DNA from: Campylorhamphus procurvoides
Taxonomy: Eukaryota; Chordata; Aves; Passeriformes; Dendrocolaptidae
Direction: 5' to 3'
NCBI GenBank assembly: GCA_013396655.1
Contig: WBMV01007609.1
Coordinates: 265,860-329,859, forward strand
Length of the DNA: 64,000 nt
Below the pieces are notes generated by a model. It searched no databases. It was not told the origin of the DNA and saw only the letters and a list, made by a program, of their open reading frames with translations. Of the stretch, positions 1 through 12,841 are shown one piece after another; the stretch's first letter is position 1, and each line of letters starts with the position of its first letter. The position numbers and the translations under genes were made by a program.

Positions 1-60
1 GGGTTGGAACAAGCTGATCTTTTTAAGGTCCCTTCCAGCCCAAACCATTCTATGATTCTG
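1..60 (+). mobile_element. CR1 LINE, extreme 3' end (cut by window edge)
   Basis: The first 60 bases read as the terminal part of an avian CR1 retrotransposon in sense orientation: GGGTTGGAAC, a 'ctgatctttttaaggtccc' box, then CAAACCATTCTATGATTCTG. The last bases are the degenerate ATTCTATG-type terminal repeat. The rest of the copy lies outside the window. Confidence 0.9.
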
Positions 61-71
61 ACTTCTTCTGT

Positions 72-326
72 GGGCAGAGAATGACAGGACAAGGGGAAAT
101 GGTTTTAAACTAAAAGAGAAGAGATTCTGATATTTGGAAGGAATTCTTGGCTGTGAGGGTGATGAGGCCCTGAGAAGCTGTGGCTGCCCCGTCCCTGGAA
201 GTGTCCAAGGTTGGACGGAGCTTGGAGCAACCTGGGCTAGTGGAAGGTGTCCCTGCCCATGGCAGGGGGTGGGATGGGCTGATCTTTGAGATCCCTTCCA
301 ACCCAAACCATTCCATGATTCTATGA
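72..326 (+). mobile_element. CR1 LINE 3' fragment
   Basis: A 5'-truncated CR1 copy in sense orientation. It starts near a 'gacaggacaaggggaaatgg' motif and runs through the 'aggaattcttggctgtgagggtg' and 'gaagctgtggctgcccc' blocks, which are relics of the ORF2 C-terminus. It ends with the CCTGCCCATGGCAGGGGG box and CCATGATTCTATG. A short internal deletion removes part of the 'ctggcacagggtgcccag' block. It lies immediately behind the CR1 end at 1-60, in the same orientation. Confidence 0.92.
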
Positions 327-1920
327 AATGAGCCTTAGAACCTCAGGCGTTAAATTTAAATGCAAATAAAATAAGAGAAACATGTCACATCCAGATTATT
401 GAGGCCTGTAGTCCTCAGTAAGATCCCTGTTTTGGGGCACAGAGTTATGGTGATGTTTATTTCTGCAGTCTGAAAGGAGCCATAGCTGGTTTTGTTTCTG
501 GTTTCCAGCTTTCCCAGTTCACCCTCATTTGGTAGGTGGGACAGACACTGCTGTGAACGCAGCGAGGGGGAATCCCTGAGCTCAGCTTTCACTCCTGGCC
601 TTGTGTTTCTTGGCTTTGCACTGCTGGCCTGGGGGATGCTCACCAGCTCAGAAATCATTTTTACCTTGAAATGGTTCTGTTAAAAATTAACACAGTCGTA
701 ACTAACTTTGAAAGGATTCAATTACAAGCACTGCACAAGAAATGTACGGTCACGCCTATAATATTATGTCAGATATTTTATGCTCTTAAATTACATTTTT
801 TAATTAAATTTACCTTTTAAAAATTGTTTTCCTTCTGGTTTTATCAGGATGTTTTACTCAGCTCTGGAGGCATAGAGAGAAACTAGAGCGAACAACTCAG
901 CTATTGTACCTAAACACACAAACACACATTCCCTGTTGGGTTTATCCTGTTGAATTGCCTTGGCCCTTTGGGGAGTTTTATTGAAATGCGCTGAATGCTC
1001 ACCTTGACAGAGAAAATACGGCAATGAAATACCCTTTTCCCACTGTTCTGGGTGCTGAAAGGGGCCAAGATCAATTGACACAATTAATTCCCCCTCCCCA
1101 GCTCAGCTGGTCCCCATGAGTGAGAAGGTCCCTCGTGGGTTTTATTACTGATCAGCTTTTGTTGAATGCAGATGTTCTGGGGATAAAGGGTATTACTAAT
1201 GCTAGAAACAAAGGAAAACCCCCAAATGAGTGAGTTACAAGGTGCTGGAGGGGTTTCCCATGCAGGCCAGCGGAAGAGGTAGCTGTTACCAAGCTATCCA
1301 GTTTCTCCAGGTCCCCAACCATGTGAGCACAGGAGGTTTATCAAGGAGCTAACAGACATGCTGGTAAAGTCACAGGAATTCCAGCTGGGACTGCAGGAGG
1401 CAGGTGATAACCAGGGAGAGGATGTCCTTATCCCTTCTGCAAAATGAGCCTCTCCCTGGTCATGGAGGAGAGAGGCACCTCCACAAGGGGCTGGGTGATG
1501 GAGTGGTGATGGGGCAGCTATGAGCTGCTGGGCAGGGGAGCACACTGTGGGCTGTGGGCTCCACAGAGTGGGAGTGGGGTTTGGAGCCAGCAGGAAGGGG
1601 CACCTGGGGCTCATCCTGCCCCTCCTGCACACTGGGCCACTTCCAACCCTCTTCTGCTTCAGGAGCTGCAGGGCAGAAGAGAATCAGCCCTAAAGCACCC
1701 AACGGGTGGGACCCTGTGTGTGTGTGTGCAGGTGAGCGTTGCCTGGCCAGTGTGTGCAGAGTGATCCCAGCTGGGTGACCTGTGCTGAGCTGCCTGGGGG
1801 AGCAGGGTGGGGGTGTGGAGACTCCTAAACTGCAGACTGACAGGGGCTTGTGTGGTGGGTCTGCAGGAAGAGAAAACATCTGGTTTTGAGTGTTTTTTTT
1901 TACTATGAGGGCATGAAGAT
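327..1920. other. Unassigned single-copy sequence
   Basis: No gene or recognised repeat is visible apart from a short TG tract. An AT-rich stretch lies at about 660-845 and a GC-richer one at about 1480-1860. The open frames are short and occur on both strands of the GC-rich part, as expected by chance. Confidence 0.6.
1715..1728. repeat. (TG)7 microsatellite
   Basis: Seven uninterrupted TG dinucleotides. Confidence 0.9.
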
Positions 1921-2141
1921 CACAGAATTGCAGAATGGTTTGGGTTGGAAGGGACCTTAAAGCTCATCTCATTCCACACTCTACCATGGGCAGGGACACC
2001 TCCCACTAGCCCAGGTTGCTCCAAGCCCTGTCCAACCTGGCCTTGGGCACTTCCAGGGATGGGGCAGCCACAGCTTCTCTGGGCACCCTGTGCCAGGGCC
2101 TGCCCACCCTCACAGGGAAGGATTTCCTAGTCTGACTAGGA
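1921..2141 (-). mobile_element. CR1 LINE 3' fragment
   Basis: Antisense CR1 copy. It opens with CACAGAATTGCAGAATGG, the complement of the 3' terminal repeat, followed by TTTGGGTTGGAAGGGACC. The 'ccatgggcagggacacc' box, 'ccaagccctgtccaacctgg' and 'cccaccctcacagggaagg' blocks follow. Its 5' end is truncated after the 'gaaggatttcct' segment. Confidence 0.93.
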
Positions 2142-4006
2142 AACACTGCATTTTACAGAAGTCCAGACTAAGCTGTGATGGGATAACACTACATGGAGCA
2201 ATTGGATTGCCAAGCCCATTCCTCTCCTGTATGTTTTTCTTGGTGAGTAAACCACCTCAAGCCAGGTCTCTTGGTGGGCAGTCTGGTAGCAGATTGGCAG
2301 CTCTTGACTTTTCCTGCCCAGAATCACCACCTGCCCCTTTCCCTTTTAAGAGGCTTAAACCTCTCACTTTTAAGTTCTTTTTACAGGGCTTCTGTAAACA
2401 CGTGAAACAAGAGCTGAGGGCATCTTCTTATTTGCAGAGCACCACAGGAACATCAACAAAGACAACTTCTTTACCCCTGGACTAGGCAAATATGGCCGAA
2501 GGACCACCATGCCTGTTAAGAAGTGGTTTAGCTTGTCCTCATCACTGGAATTACCGTCCTAGTGCAGATTTTGGGATGTGAATGTGTCTGTCCATGAAAC
2601 CAGACAGTTCCTGCTCCCTTCCCACCCCCCACCTTGTTGGCACTGTGCTCTTTTAAGCATAAAGGCTTTGGCACTGCATTGGAAACCATTTAATTTCTCC
2701 CTGCAGAGGATGCCACTGACACTTTCCATAAATCCTCCATCTCCTGTTGGTCTCATTTCATTTTATCCTCCTCCCTCCATGCTCTCCTGACTCTTTGAGG
2801 GGCTCAGAGCTGGAACCTGGTGTGGTTCAGCAGCTGGTTCCTGGCTCCTCCATGCATGAAGATCCTGGTAATTTGGTATTGCAGCCACAGCCTGTCTCCA
2901 ACTCTGAATTCTGGGAAGCAAATTTTGCCCAATAAAGGCAATCAATAAGCTTCCCTGTGCATGTTCTCACTGCTGTTAACAAAACCATCACATAAGCAGT
3001 TCTGCAAATCTCTGCTCAGATACTGCTCCTAAAATCTCAGCTGCACAGCATTCCATGGAATCAGCACAAGGAACACTTTTGTGCTGGGACTACCCAGCCC
3101 CTTTCAAAGCTCCAGGTTGACTTTGCTTTGCCCGAAGCTCTTGGGGGTGGAGAAGCAATTGGAGAGCAGGGCATGTGGCTTGGAAACTTTGGAGGAGAGC
3201 AGGCTGCTGCTACAGCATTAGGAATTCATAAAGCAGGGAGAGAATGAGGAATTTGCCTGGTGAAATGAGGGGATCAGCTTGCAGTGGAGTGACCTGGCAC
3301 CTGGGAGCAGGAAAATCAGGGTCTGCGTAGGTCTATGCAGAGTTTGGAGGGGCAGGGTGGGAGCAGCCTGAGTCGCACCTCTGCTAAATACTGCAATAAG
3401 CAGAATTCAGTGCCTGTCCTCCACGTGCCTGCCCCCAGGAATGCAAACGGCAGCTTCTCCAAAGCAGACTCTCTGTATATGAATTATTCTGATAGGTTTT
3501 TTGATTGAAAAAGTAACTTAAGAAGAATTCCAGAAGAGAAAGCAAAAGCTAGTTTACATTGCAGGCTGCAGTAAGAAAGACTGATAGAGGATGTCACAAA
3601 AAAAAATCAGAAAAGGGGAAACACTTCTAAACAGCCAATAGTTTTTCATAAAACCTTTCATGTTCTACTAAAGGCCATTTTTCAACCAAATGATTCTTTG
3701 CCTTGTTCTAGGCCTGAAAAATGTTAAGCAGCCTCTCCCAAGGCCATGCTGGAGAGATGTGAGGGAAGGGGAGAGACTGCTTTTTGCTGAAGGGGCTCTA
3801 AACCCCAGGGGCTGTCCCTGGGATCACTTTTGGGGTATTTCATACTCTCAGTCCTTGCCTTTAAGTTCAGCTTTGCCCCTGAATTTTTTGGTGCTACTCC
3901 CACTTTTATGTCTGTGTTGTTCTTATGAGGTGGGTAGTTCTGCTAGAAGGGTCCTGGGCTTGGTGGCATCTCTCCAGAGGGAGATCCTGTGTTGGATTGC
4001 CACGTT
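2142..4006. other. Unassigned single-copy sequence
   Basis: No recognisable gene, RNA or transposon. It contains an A9 run at 3598-3606 and scattered short open frames with no family resemblance. Confidence 0.6.
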
Positions 4007-4300
4007 GGGCTTTACACGAGGGCCTGGAGTGACAGAACAAGGCTGAAGGAGGGTAGGGCTAGGTTTGATATGTACTAGGAAGAAAGAGCTATTAGGAAGA
4101 AGCTCTTCCCTGTGAGGGTGGGTAGGCCCTGGCACAGGGTGCCCAGAGAAGCTGTGGCTGCCCCAGCCCTGGAAGTGTTCAAAGTTGGATGGGGCTTGCA
4201 GCAACCTGGGCTAGTGGGAGGTGCTCCTGCCCATGGCAGGAGGTTGGAACAAGATAATCTTTAAGGTCCTTTCCAAAGGACCTCCATGATTCTGTGGTTC
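4007..4300 (+). mobile_element. CR1 LINE 3' fragment with small internal duplication
   Basis: Sense CR1 copy. It begins around 'gggctttacacgagggcctggagtgacag', then 'gagggtaggg'. The 'taggaagaa' motif appears twice in succession at about 4073-4105, a local duplication absent from the other copies here. It continues through 'ccctgtgagggtggg', 'cccagagaagctgtggctg' and the CCTGCCCATGGCAGG box, and ends in CCATGATTCTGTGG. Confidence 0.92.
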
Positions 4301-5631
4301 ACAGAATGGGTCCCACCAGGGTGTCCGTGGGTCAGACTGGAGGCTGCAGCCCCATCACAAATGGCCATCACACAGCTCAAGGTGTGGGTTTGTCTGGGAA
4401 AAGGATAACTCTTGCAGAGGCTGAAGAGGAACAAGGGTGGGCACAGCTTGTCCCTGAATCCCACCCAGTCTGCTCCCAGAGCAGTGTTGGCTGATATAAG
4501 CCCAGGGATGGTGCACCCGTGGTACCCCCGAGTGCATGTGGAGCACTGGTTTCTCCATGGGACAGCCAGGAGGGATGTTGTGACAGGCTAAGGACAGGTA
4601 AAGCCCTTCTGGAGACTCTGGGCCCTGAGTCCCCAGCACAGCATCTCAGTGAGCACTGAGGGAGCACTGCCTGGGCTCAGGGGGCACAGTGGGCACAGTT
4701 ACCCCACTTGGTGTAACTGCATGGTGTGTGTGTGTCCTGCATCCCTCTGCCCCACCCCTGGGTGCCTGCTCCCACAGAACCCATGCTCTGGGTCAGGGCT
4801 GATGATGGGGCTGCATTTGCTGTCACCACTTCATCTGCTGCTGCCCTTCAAGAGGAGACCGAGCTGTCTCGCGAGACCTCTGAGAAATGCACTTCAGTGT
4901 AATGCCAGCTTGTTTGCATCTCTACCGTGAGCCAAGCACCGAGTGGTTTTTAGTCTGGCTATCTGGAGAGATCTGCAGTGAAGTAGGGAAGTGCTCTATT
5001 ACAGAAACTGTGCTTAAAAATGAAGTTATTTTTCTAATGGGCCAAATATATACATCAAAATGTTACAGAAAAGACCCAGCAAGTGCAGTTCAAAATGACT
5101 TGGCAGGATCTATTTGCTTGCTATCACATTTGCTTGCCACCTGATTTATTGCCAGTGTGGGTTTTATTGCTGGCATGAAAGACTTGTAGCCAAAGGTCTG
5201 CTAGTTATCCCTGCAGGGATACAGCCCAGCTGGACCCAGGGCTGTGAGCAGGGAAAGATCAGCCTTCAAGGAAATAGTGGGTTTGCAACCTCAGTGCTCA
5301 TTTCTTGGGCTCTTTGAGGTGCCTTTGGACAGGGTGACTGTGAATGGTTCAGGGGTGGCACTTTTTGGATGGCAAATAGTGGACATTGTTAAGAGGCAGA
5401 TGATGTGACCAGCAAGCAGCTCTTATGCTCACACACACATTACAGAGAGGAGTAAACTGAGGACTTTTGGTTCCCAAACTGCATGTTTGAGTTTCTATTT
5501 TCACCTGGGAATGTCAGTGTGATTGCAGGGATTTCTCCCTTCTTTGGCACTTTAAACCTTGGTGACTTGGGTTTGGAGGCCAGGCTGTCCCTCTGCCACC
5601 AGCAGAGCACCCCAGGGCTCTGCTGGTGCTT

Positions 5632-5665
5632 TCCCTCCCTCCCTCCCCCCCTCCCTCCCTCCCCT
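5632..5665. repeat. (CCCT)n low-complexity tract
   Basis: About 34 bases of imperfect CCCT/CTCC tandem repeat, interrupted by a C7 run. The complementary strand is purine-rich. It creates spurious proline/serine-rich and glycine/arginine-rich frames on the two strands. Confidence 0.9.
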
Positions 5666-6972
5666 TGTCTTCCAGCCTGTCCTTTCCACCCACCTGTATC
5701 CATCCATGGCAGCACACCAGTCCTGTGTCCATCCCACCTCTCTGATCTCTGTGGCTGCACACAGACTTCAAAGTCCTCCTGGCTGCTTTAGGCTGGGAAG
5801 GAAGAAGCAACATTCCTTTTACAAAATTAATCTAATACTCAAACTCACTATTAACACCTGACTGCAAGTTAGCTCAGATCTCAGCTGCCACTCAGTGTGT
5901 CCATTCAGGACCCTTCCCAGCAGGCATTTCTGGGAGAAGAGCCCTTGTCCTCTGCCACAGAACCAGCTCTTCCCCCTGGTTTTGCCCATCCTGTGGGTCT
6001 TTGCTCTCCTGTTGTGTTCAGTGACTTTTCCACATCCCAGCTTTGCACTGGCAAACACGATGAAGAGACACTTTGAAAAGCCCCGTCTCTGATTGTCCAT
6101 CCCTTTGGAGAGCCATGTTTTTCCAGTGCTTTCATGGAATGCAGCCCAAGAAACCCAGTTCATTCCTTCTGTTCTGGGTTCAACAGTCCCTTTCTCCTGG
6201 ACAGAGGCTCCTCCTCTCAGCAAGCTGGTGTCTCCTGTGCCATCAGGAATAAGGATTAGACAAACCTATCCCAAGCACTGCAAAGACCTGCTCATCCCTG
6301 GCCTTTTTCAGGGATTGTGGGACATGGGGACACAAGTAGCAAAGACAGCAAAGAGCCCTTCCTGTGTCCTTCAGACAGGGTAAGACGTACTCGGTGCCCA
6401 TTATTTCAGGGAATTCTGTCACTGAGCTTTCCAGTGGGACTCCTGAGGTTCCTGCAAGATGTTTTACACAGTTGTGGGAATGTGTAGAGAGGAATAATCC
6501 CGGATCTGGTGGGAGTAGCAGTCAATGCCATGGTTTCCTGGGATCACTGTACAAGCTGACCCTGGCAGCTCTTTCCAGGCTTGTCAGTCTCTGTCTCCAT
6601 TGGGTTAGTCTGGATGTTTGTGGCTCCTTACTTTATTTACATTATTCAGAGTTAAACTCAGTGACAAGCAGGGTCCTGTCACAGTAAAGCTGAAGTCATT
6701 TGAACTGTGATTGGCAGCAATCACTGTCAAACATGAAGGTTAGAGCACACTGTCTGCCTTCCAGACATCACCTGCTTGGCCTAAGCCAGAGATACCTGTG
6801 AACCATCTACCTGTTTCAAACAGTGCTTCCTGTATATTCATCAGCCAATTAGCTTTACAAGTTGCTGTGATGATGCTGATGTGTTTGGTGGGCTCAGCAA
6901 AATTAGATGCTTTGAAGTGTCATTTTATTAAAGACCTCAATCTGTGACAGGCATGGGAAAAAAGAGAAACTT

Positions 6973-6984
6973 CCCCCCCCCCCC
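6973..6984. repeat. C12 homopolymer
   Basis: Twelve consecutive C residues between TT and AAACC. Confidence 0.95.
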
Positions 6985-7941
6985 AAACCTGTTCAAGCTG
7001 AGCTTTGACACAAACACTCAGATCATGCTTGAGCACAGGGTGAGCCTTCAGTTGCCATCAGGGCTGCTTGTTTTCCCACCAAGGAAATCTAGAAACCCTC
7101 TAGAGAACAAAGGCCAGAAGTAAATCTGAATTGAAAGGAAGATGTAACCAGGCACTTCTTTGGAAAAGCAAACCAGAAAAGTAGATCAATGCCCAAGCAA
7201 GCTCAGTGTCAAGTCTGAGCCTCTGAGGGCAGCAGCAGGATGTGTGTGAGATTGCAGCGCTGGGTTGGAGAGCACCATGGTGGCACTGCCTGTTTCCATT
7301 CCAGTAGGGCTGAATAAAATGGCAAGGGAGGCTCTCGAAGTCTCCAAGCCTGTGTTTTGGGGAGACTGGGTGATTCATATCCATTTTGCTTGATCAGAAC
7401 TCTCTGTTGCTTCTCTAATGTGCTTAGAATCAAGCTCTTAGAGAGCAAAGAGTGTGTGGATACAGAAGTCAGCCCAAATGTTGTCTACAGTGTCTGACCT
7501 AGATTTTCCAAGGGACTTAGCTATGCACAAAATCTAAATTCAGCCACATGTCTGGCTTGTGTGAATGGTTGTTCTGGTAAGTCAAAAACCACTAATGCAA
7601 ATGGACAGAGGCTGTTTTTTTCACACACAATTCCTGATCAGCACAGGGAGTATCCTTGCAAATTGAACATGCAGTCAAACATGTTTTTCACAGCTAAACT
7701 CCCTTGAAAAATATTAGTCCTGCACGCTAATTAGTCAGAGATCAGAATGTGATCCCAGAAAATATGCTCACTCAGCCAGAAATAGGAGGGTGGTTGTAGA
7801 CATCCATATGCATGCGTTCCTGTTCTGCATGTGCAGTGAGCTCTAAACACACATATTTCAGAACAGCCTCTACACACCAACTTTTTAATTAGGCTGGTGG
7901 CCTTACGGAACATTTCCTGCTGGAATAAAGTGCTAAGTAGG

Positions 7942-7954
7942 AAAAAAAAAAAAA
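7942..7954. repeat. A13 homopolymer
   Basis: Thirteen consecutive A residues. No upstream gene-like sequence or flanking duplication was seen that would mark a processed pseudogene. Confidence 0.95.
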
Positions 7955-8990
7955 GCAAGAAGTATCTGGAGAACAAAATGCACTTTTGCAGAAATGCCTG
8001 GGAGTGTGCAGGCAGCTCCCTGTGCACCCATAGGAATGTTGTGTGCAAAGATGCCCGGCATGCAGCCTCTACAGGAGCTGACAGGGATGTGTAGCCGAGC
8101 TGGAAGTATGTCAGTCTGCCTTTGCAGCACTGTCACAGCTGCTCAGGGCTGGGCTGGACACTAGGGCTTTGTTGCACATGAGGGAGCTGGGGGGCAGATC
8201 CTGGCATGCTCCTCAGGAGGGGCTCTGTCTGGAGAATCCAAAGGTGTCAGCAAGGAACAGGGAGGTGAACTGTGTAATCTGACAGAGAACAGGGAGAGCA
8301 TCTTCATGGCAGCAGCTCCTGCCAGTGGCTCCAGTTCAGCACGTTTGGAGAATTTTGGCACAAGCTCTGTGTTAGCCTGGGCTCTTATGACCAAAGGGAG
8401 GACTCTGTGGATATGAACATTGCATCCCACACTCTTTTCAGCCTTCCTTGTTGGCTTTCACATCCTCTGGACCTTCCCAAAGCTTTGAAGATACATTATT
8501 TCACTGTCAGAGTTCTGCCTCCAGTGGTTAAGCCAAACTTAATTATTCTAGAATAACTGGAGCAGTGAAATTCTGCTGTGGTGGGAGTTTTCCTCAACAC
8601 TGCTGTGCTTCAGCCCAGGTTTCTGAGATCATCTGGGCTCCTTGGCTGCCTGTGGTGTTTATCAGCACTAGTGGATCTGCCCCTTCCCATCCCACCTGTC
8701 TCCTGGTCATCATATGAACCATTGTACCTACGGACAGTGGGACAACATGTGCTGCTGGTCCAGCTTCTCACAAGCGGGTGGGAAATGGGCACAGCAGAGC
8801 ACTGGTGGCATGTCCTCCTGGTGACAAGGCAAACGGAGGCTGAGTTTGGACATGCAGGCAGCAGGTTTGTGCCTTTGCTCTTGAGAATGTTGAGCTTAGA
8901 GGATCCACTTCACCTGGTTTCCTGCCACCCTCTGCTTTCTTCCCCAGCTGGCTGCTGATGGACACCTAGACCCTATGCACAGACTTAAAC

Positions 8991-11900
8991 CATTCGTTAA
9001 GGACATAATTAACATTCTTACAGTGATTAAAGAGTAGGAATAGGGGAAATTAATTTCATTAGAAGCACAGATCGGGGCTGTTGGTGCCTCCCCTGACCTA
9101 AGGGGTCTCAGACGTGAGTCTGGTGTTCTTATTATGTCACACCTTATACAAATAAGGGATAAAATAGCAGTTCCAGGGAGCAAGAAGACATTAAGGAGAC
9201 AGAGGAGTAGAAACACAAGTTAGAACTTCTGACAGCAGAGTGCTGCAGTAGAAGGTTATTTTAGAACTTGCTGCCTCGAGGGAGTTTGCACTTTCTTGCT
9301 TTGCAGTCAGCTAAAGATGTTGATGCCAATTTAGTAAGAATTAAATGTATTCTCTCAACTTCAGGCATTTCTCTTAAGTTGCCCTAAGTAAGATCCCTTT
9401 TTCCCTCCCTTCAACCTTCTCTGGGTGCATGGCTTTTGATAGAGCACAGAAAGCAGAAGGTTCAAATCACTTACAAACACAGCTGTCATTCAGCTCCCTC
9501 CTTGGCAAAAGCTGTATTAATATCTACTGATGTGTTTCAGCCAGTGATCAAAATCTTTCCTGCATTGCCATGGCAATGCAAAGGAAACTGAATTCCAATA
9601 TGACAAAATCCCTCATCTCTTCACCCAGTCCTTACCAGCAATGTACAAACATCCAGCCCTGAAAACAATGAGGTGTCTGGCAGCTCTGAATGGGGCAGCT
9701 CAGCTTACCTGGCTGTCCTGAAGAGTGCTGGACATGCTTCCCCTCCCTCATCCTGGGACGGATTTGCTTTGTTTCCTGTTACTTGGGGACTTTTAGAATC
9801 CTCAGCTCTTGGATGTGCTTTTTTTTCCTTAATTTTCTCCTTTATTGCATCTTAGATTTCACTGAGCAATAACGTGGCTGTGGAGAAAATGCAGCAAGGC
9901 TGCCCACTGGCAGAGTGTCCAGCCCTTGTGTCCTGCTCCCTCTGCTCCCCCTCAGCACTGTGTGCCCTCTTCCCTTTACATCATCCCAAGGAATTCTTTC
10001 CTGTCTCTTCACTGCCCCACCCAATAATCCTTGTTTTCCCTGAATCCGCCTGGGATGTTTCCCTGTGGGTGGGGAGGGAGGCACTGTGGGCTCCATGGTG
10101 GATGAATGTGAAGGCAAAGGGGACTCCTTCAGGTTCTGCAGGTCTCTTTTAGAATTCATAATTAAAAGATTCAAATGGGAAGACACTTCGAGAATAGGAT
10201 CAACACCATGGTCTTCCTGCAGCCCTAAACTTTTGGAACTTTTTTTTTTCTAGTGATTGGTGTTGGGAAATCTCCAACTGCCCAGCTCCAATGTTTCTGC
10301 AGATACTGACAACTTGCGAAGCTCAAGCCCAGTGTTTTTAGGAACCCTTGCAGAGATGGATGACCTCCAAATACAGGCACTATTCAATCCTTTTACTCTT
10401 CAAAACAAAGATCAAGATGCTGGAAGCAAAACAAAGAAACGAGTCATCTTCTCTCTCATCCTTGGGGATGAACTCCAACCAAAGGGGGTTGGCTGTGTGT
10501 TCCCAGCCACTCTGGGTTCAATGGTCCACTATTTTTCAATGATGTTTAAGATTATTTTTTTTATCCCTTTGTGCCTTAAAGCACTTGTGAAAACACCTTC
10601 TGATGCCCACACTTGTTCACCAACACAAGGCAATGTCCCAAGCCAAACTCTTGTGGGAGATTTGACTAGAGATGCATGAAAGTGAAGATATTTTCCATTC
10701 CAGGGTTTCCTATCAACCCTCTATTTCTACATACAATCAAGAAGCACAATCAGGGAGTTTGTATCAGCTTTTCTTGCAGAGTTTGTATGTGTATGACTTT
10801 TCCAGGATACTTTGAAAAATGAAATTTATTCATCTTCTTTGGAGGAAAATCAAACATGAAATAGGGACAAATGGAAAGACCCTGAGCAATTCTACCTCCT
10901 TACCAAATTTGCTTTCAGAGTAAATGACAGAGAAGAAAAACCATATTAAATAAAAGAAAAAGGAAGTGCACAGAAAAGACTGAATTCTGGGGCTGTGTTT
11001 TCTCAATAATGGAGACTTGTGGTGCTTTCAACCCTGTCTCCACTGAAATCCATTAAGACTCCTGCATAACCTCTTGTCCCCCTTTACAACCCACATGTTG
11101 TCACTGCTTTTCAAAGCCATCAGTCCTGAAAAAGCCTCTGTGGGAAGGGCACACAGCACTAACAACAGGAGCTGCACACAAGGGAGACCCATTGTCAGAG
11201 AGATGTTCTGGACTATGATACAGAGGATAGGATTGCAAAAATGCCACAATACATCCTCCTGATAATACATTCCCTGGGAGCTGAACAAAGACAGGCCAGG
11301 GAGAGGCATTGGTATGGCAGCAGGTACCCCAGAGCCATGACAGGAATTCCTGAGCAGCTTTGTATGCCAGTGAGGGAAAGTTGCTTTCCCGATTCTTTTT
11401 ATTATCCCAGCCCTTCTTTTCTGTGCCCAGGGCAGAGGCTGGAGCGGGCCCAGCACAAACCACCCAGGGCAGAGCTGCTGCTCCTGAGTTACCACCAGGA
11501 ACTGCGGCCAACTGTCCCCACGTCCTTCAGGGCACAGAGCTGCACCTGGTGGCTGGGACATCTGAGACATCTTCCCCCAAAGCAGGACACAGCTGCTTGT
11601 GCCAGCTCTCAGGCTGGTTGGAAGGGGATTACATGTCCCTCCTGCACAGCTGGACAAGGAGCCTCCCCAGCTCCAGCTCAGGCAGATGCTGATGTGAAAG
11701 AGATTGGGTTGTTGCACCCCTGTCCTCATGCCCTTCCTCTGATCGTGGCCATGGTTGGAGCCAGGAGACCAGAGGAACCTTTGGCCACTCACAGTGGTTC
11801 TTATGTCCTTGCAAAGCCCACCCAGTGCTTGCCTAATGCTCCCTTCCCAAACAGGCTGATCTGGATTCCAGGGGCAAAGCCTAGCTGTGACTCACCCTGC

Positions 11901-12840
11901 CATGGATGTGAATTAAGTGCCCACACCAAAGTCACCCAGGGAACCACAGTCCTCCATCATCTGTCATTACCTAATTGCTCCTTAGACCTCCTACCCTGCT
12001 CCTGGCTGAGCTGGTTTATTGCCTCACACCAGGCTGTGGAAGCAAAATCGGAGGAGTTCAGTGAATTGTCTGAGGTCCCACAGCAAGTTTAGTCCGTGGG
12101 CACCTACTTCCAGTTGTGTGACCTCCACTCCCTTCTTCTTTGATTTCACATCTCTCTTTTAACTGCCATTAAATATTCCTTTCAATTAAATACATCTAGA
12201 TAAGAAAAGAGTTAAAATTTGCCATTTTTATCATAGAGTGAAGCCCACGGATAACACTGATCTATGGTGGAACAGGCTGGAGTCCTGGTCCATACACCTA
12301 ATTGTGGCAGCAGGTCCTGCTTACAGCACTAAAAACCAGACACACATGAGGGCAGGCAGCTCTAGAGGTGAGAGCTACAAACTAACAAAGCCACTGCTCA
12401 GAATTGTGAGCCCAAAGGCTTCCTTCTCCCTTCCTGCACAGACACTGGAGATTCCATTACAGAAGAGGCTGAGATAACATCTCATATCCTTGTGTGTCTT
12501 CTCCCTGCAACTGAAACCCAAACAGACAGATCAAGAACAAAGATGCATTTTGTTGTCGAAAAGATCTCAGAATTATTGGCTAAATATTTACTTGTCTTAA
12601 GATCTGAGCAGCTCTTGCCAATTCAAGCCATGATGCCTTGTTATCGTACACTCAGCTAAACCACATGGAATCTATTAATTGATTAGGCTGCCACTGTGCT
12701 TTGCTTAGACACTGGTTGGGGGCAAACAAGGCCTTTCCATATTCCTACAGTCCATCTGTCTTAATGAAAGGATGGTTTATCCAAGGTATGTGAAGCTGGA
12801 CTATATTCTCTCCTGACCTGATTTCTCAGCCTCTCCCCAA
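8991..12840. other. Unassigned sequence containing overlapping antisense open frames
   Basis: No recognised gene or transposon. The longest open frames of the window overlap here on opposite strands: minus 11028-11792 (254 codons) and plus 11241-12092 (283 codons). Neither translation shows a domain, signal or repeat I recognise. The region is fairly GC-rich, which lengthens chance frames. AT-rich segments at about 12150-12240 and 12540-12800 could be noncoding conserved sequence, but this cannot be judged from one genome. Confidence 0.5.
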
Positions 12841-12841
12841 A

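Larger units (their letters stand above)
4301..8990. other. Unassigned single-copy sequence with low-complexity tracts
   Basis: A long stretch without CR1 copies. Apart from the separately listed C/T tract, poly-C and poly-A runs, nothing recognisable is present. The open frames are all under about 135 codons, often overlap on both strands, and match no family known to me. Confidence 0.6.

Noticed and set aside
4674..4690. Second CTCF-like core (TCAGGGGGCACAG)
   Set aside because: Weaker match at the leading CC and trailing positions; not distinguishable from chance.
7942..7954. A13 run as the tail of a processed pseudogene
   Set aside because: No upstream coding similarity and no flanking target-site duplication.
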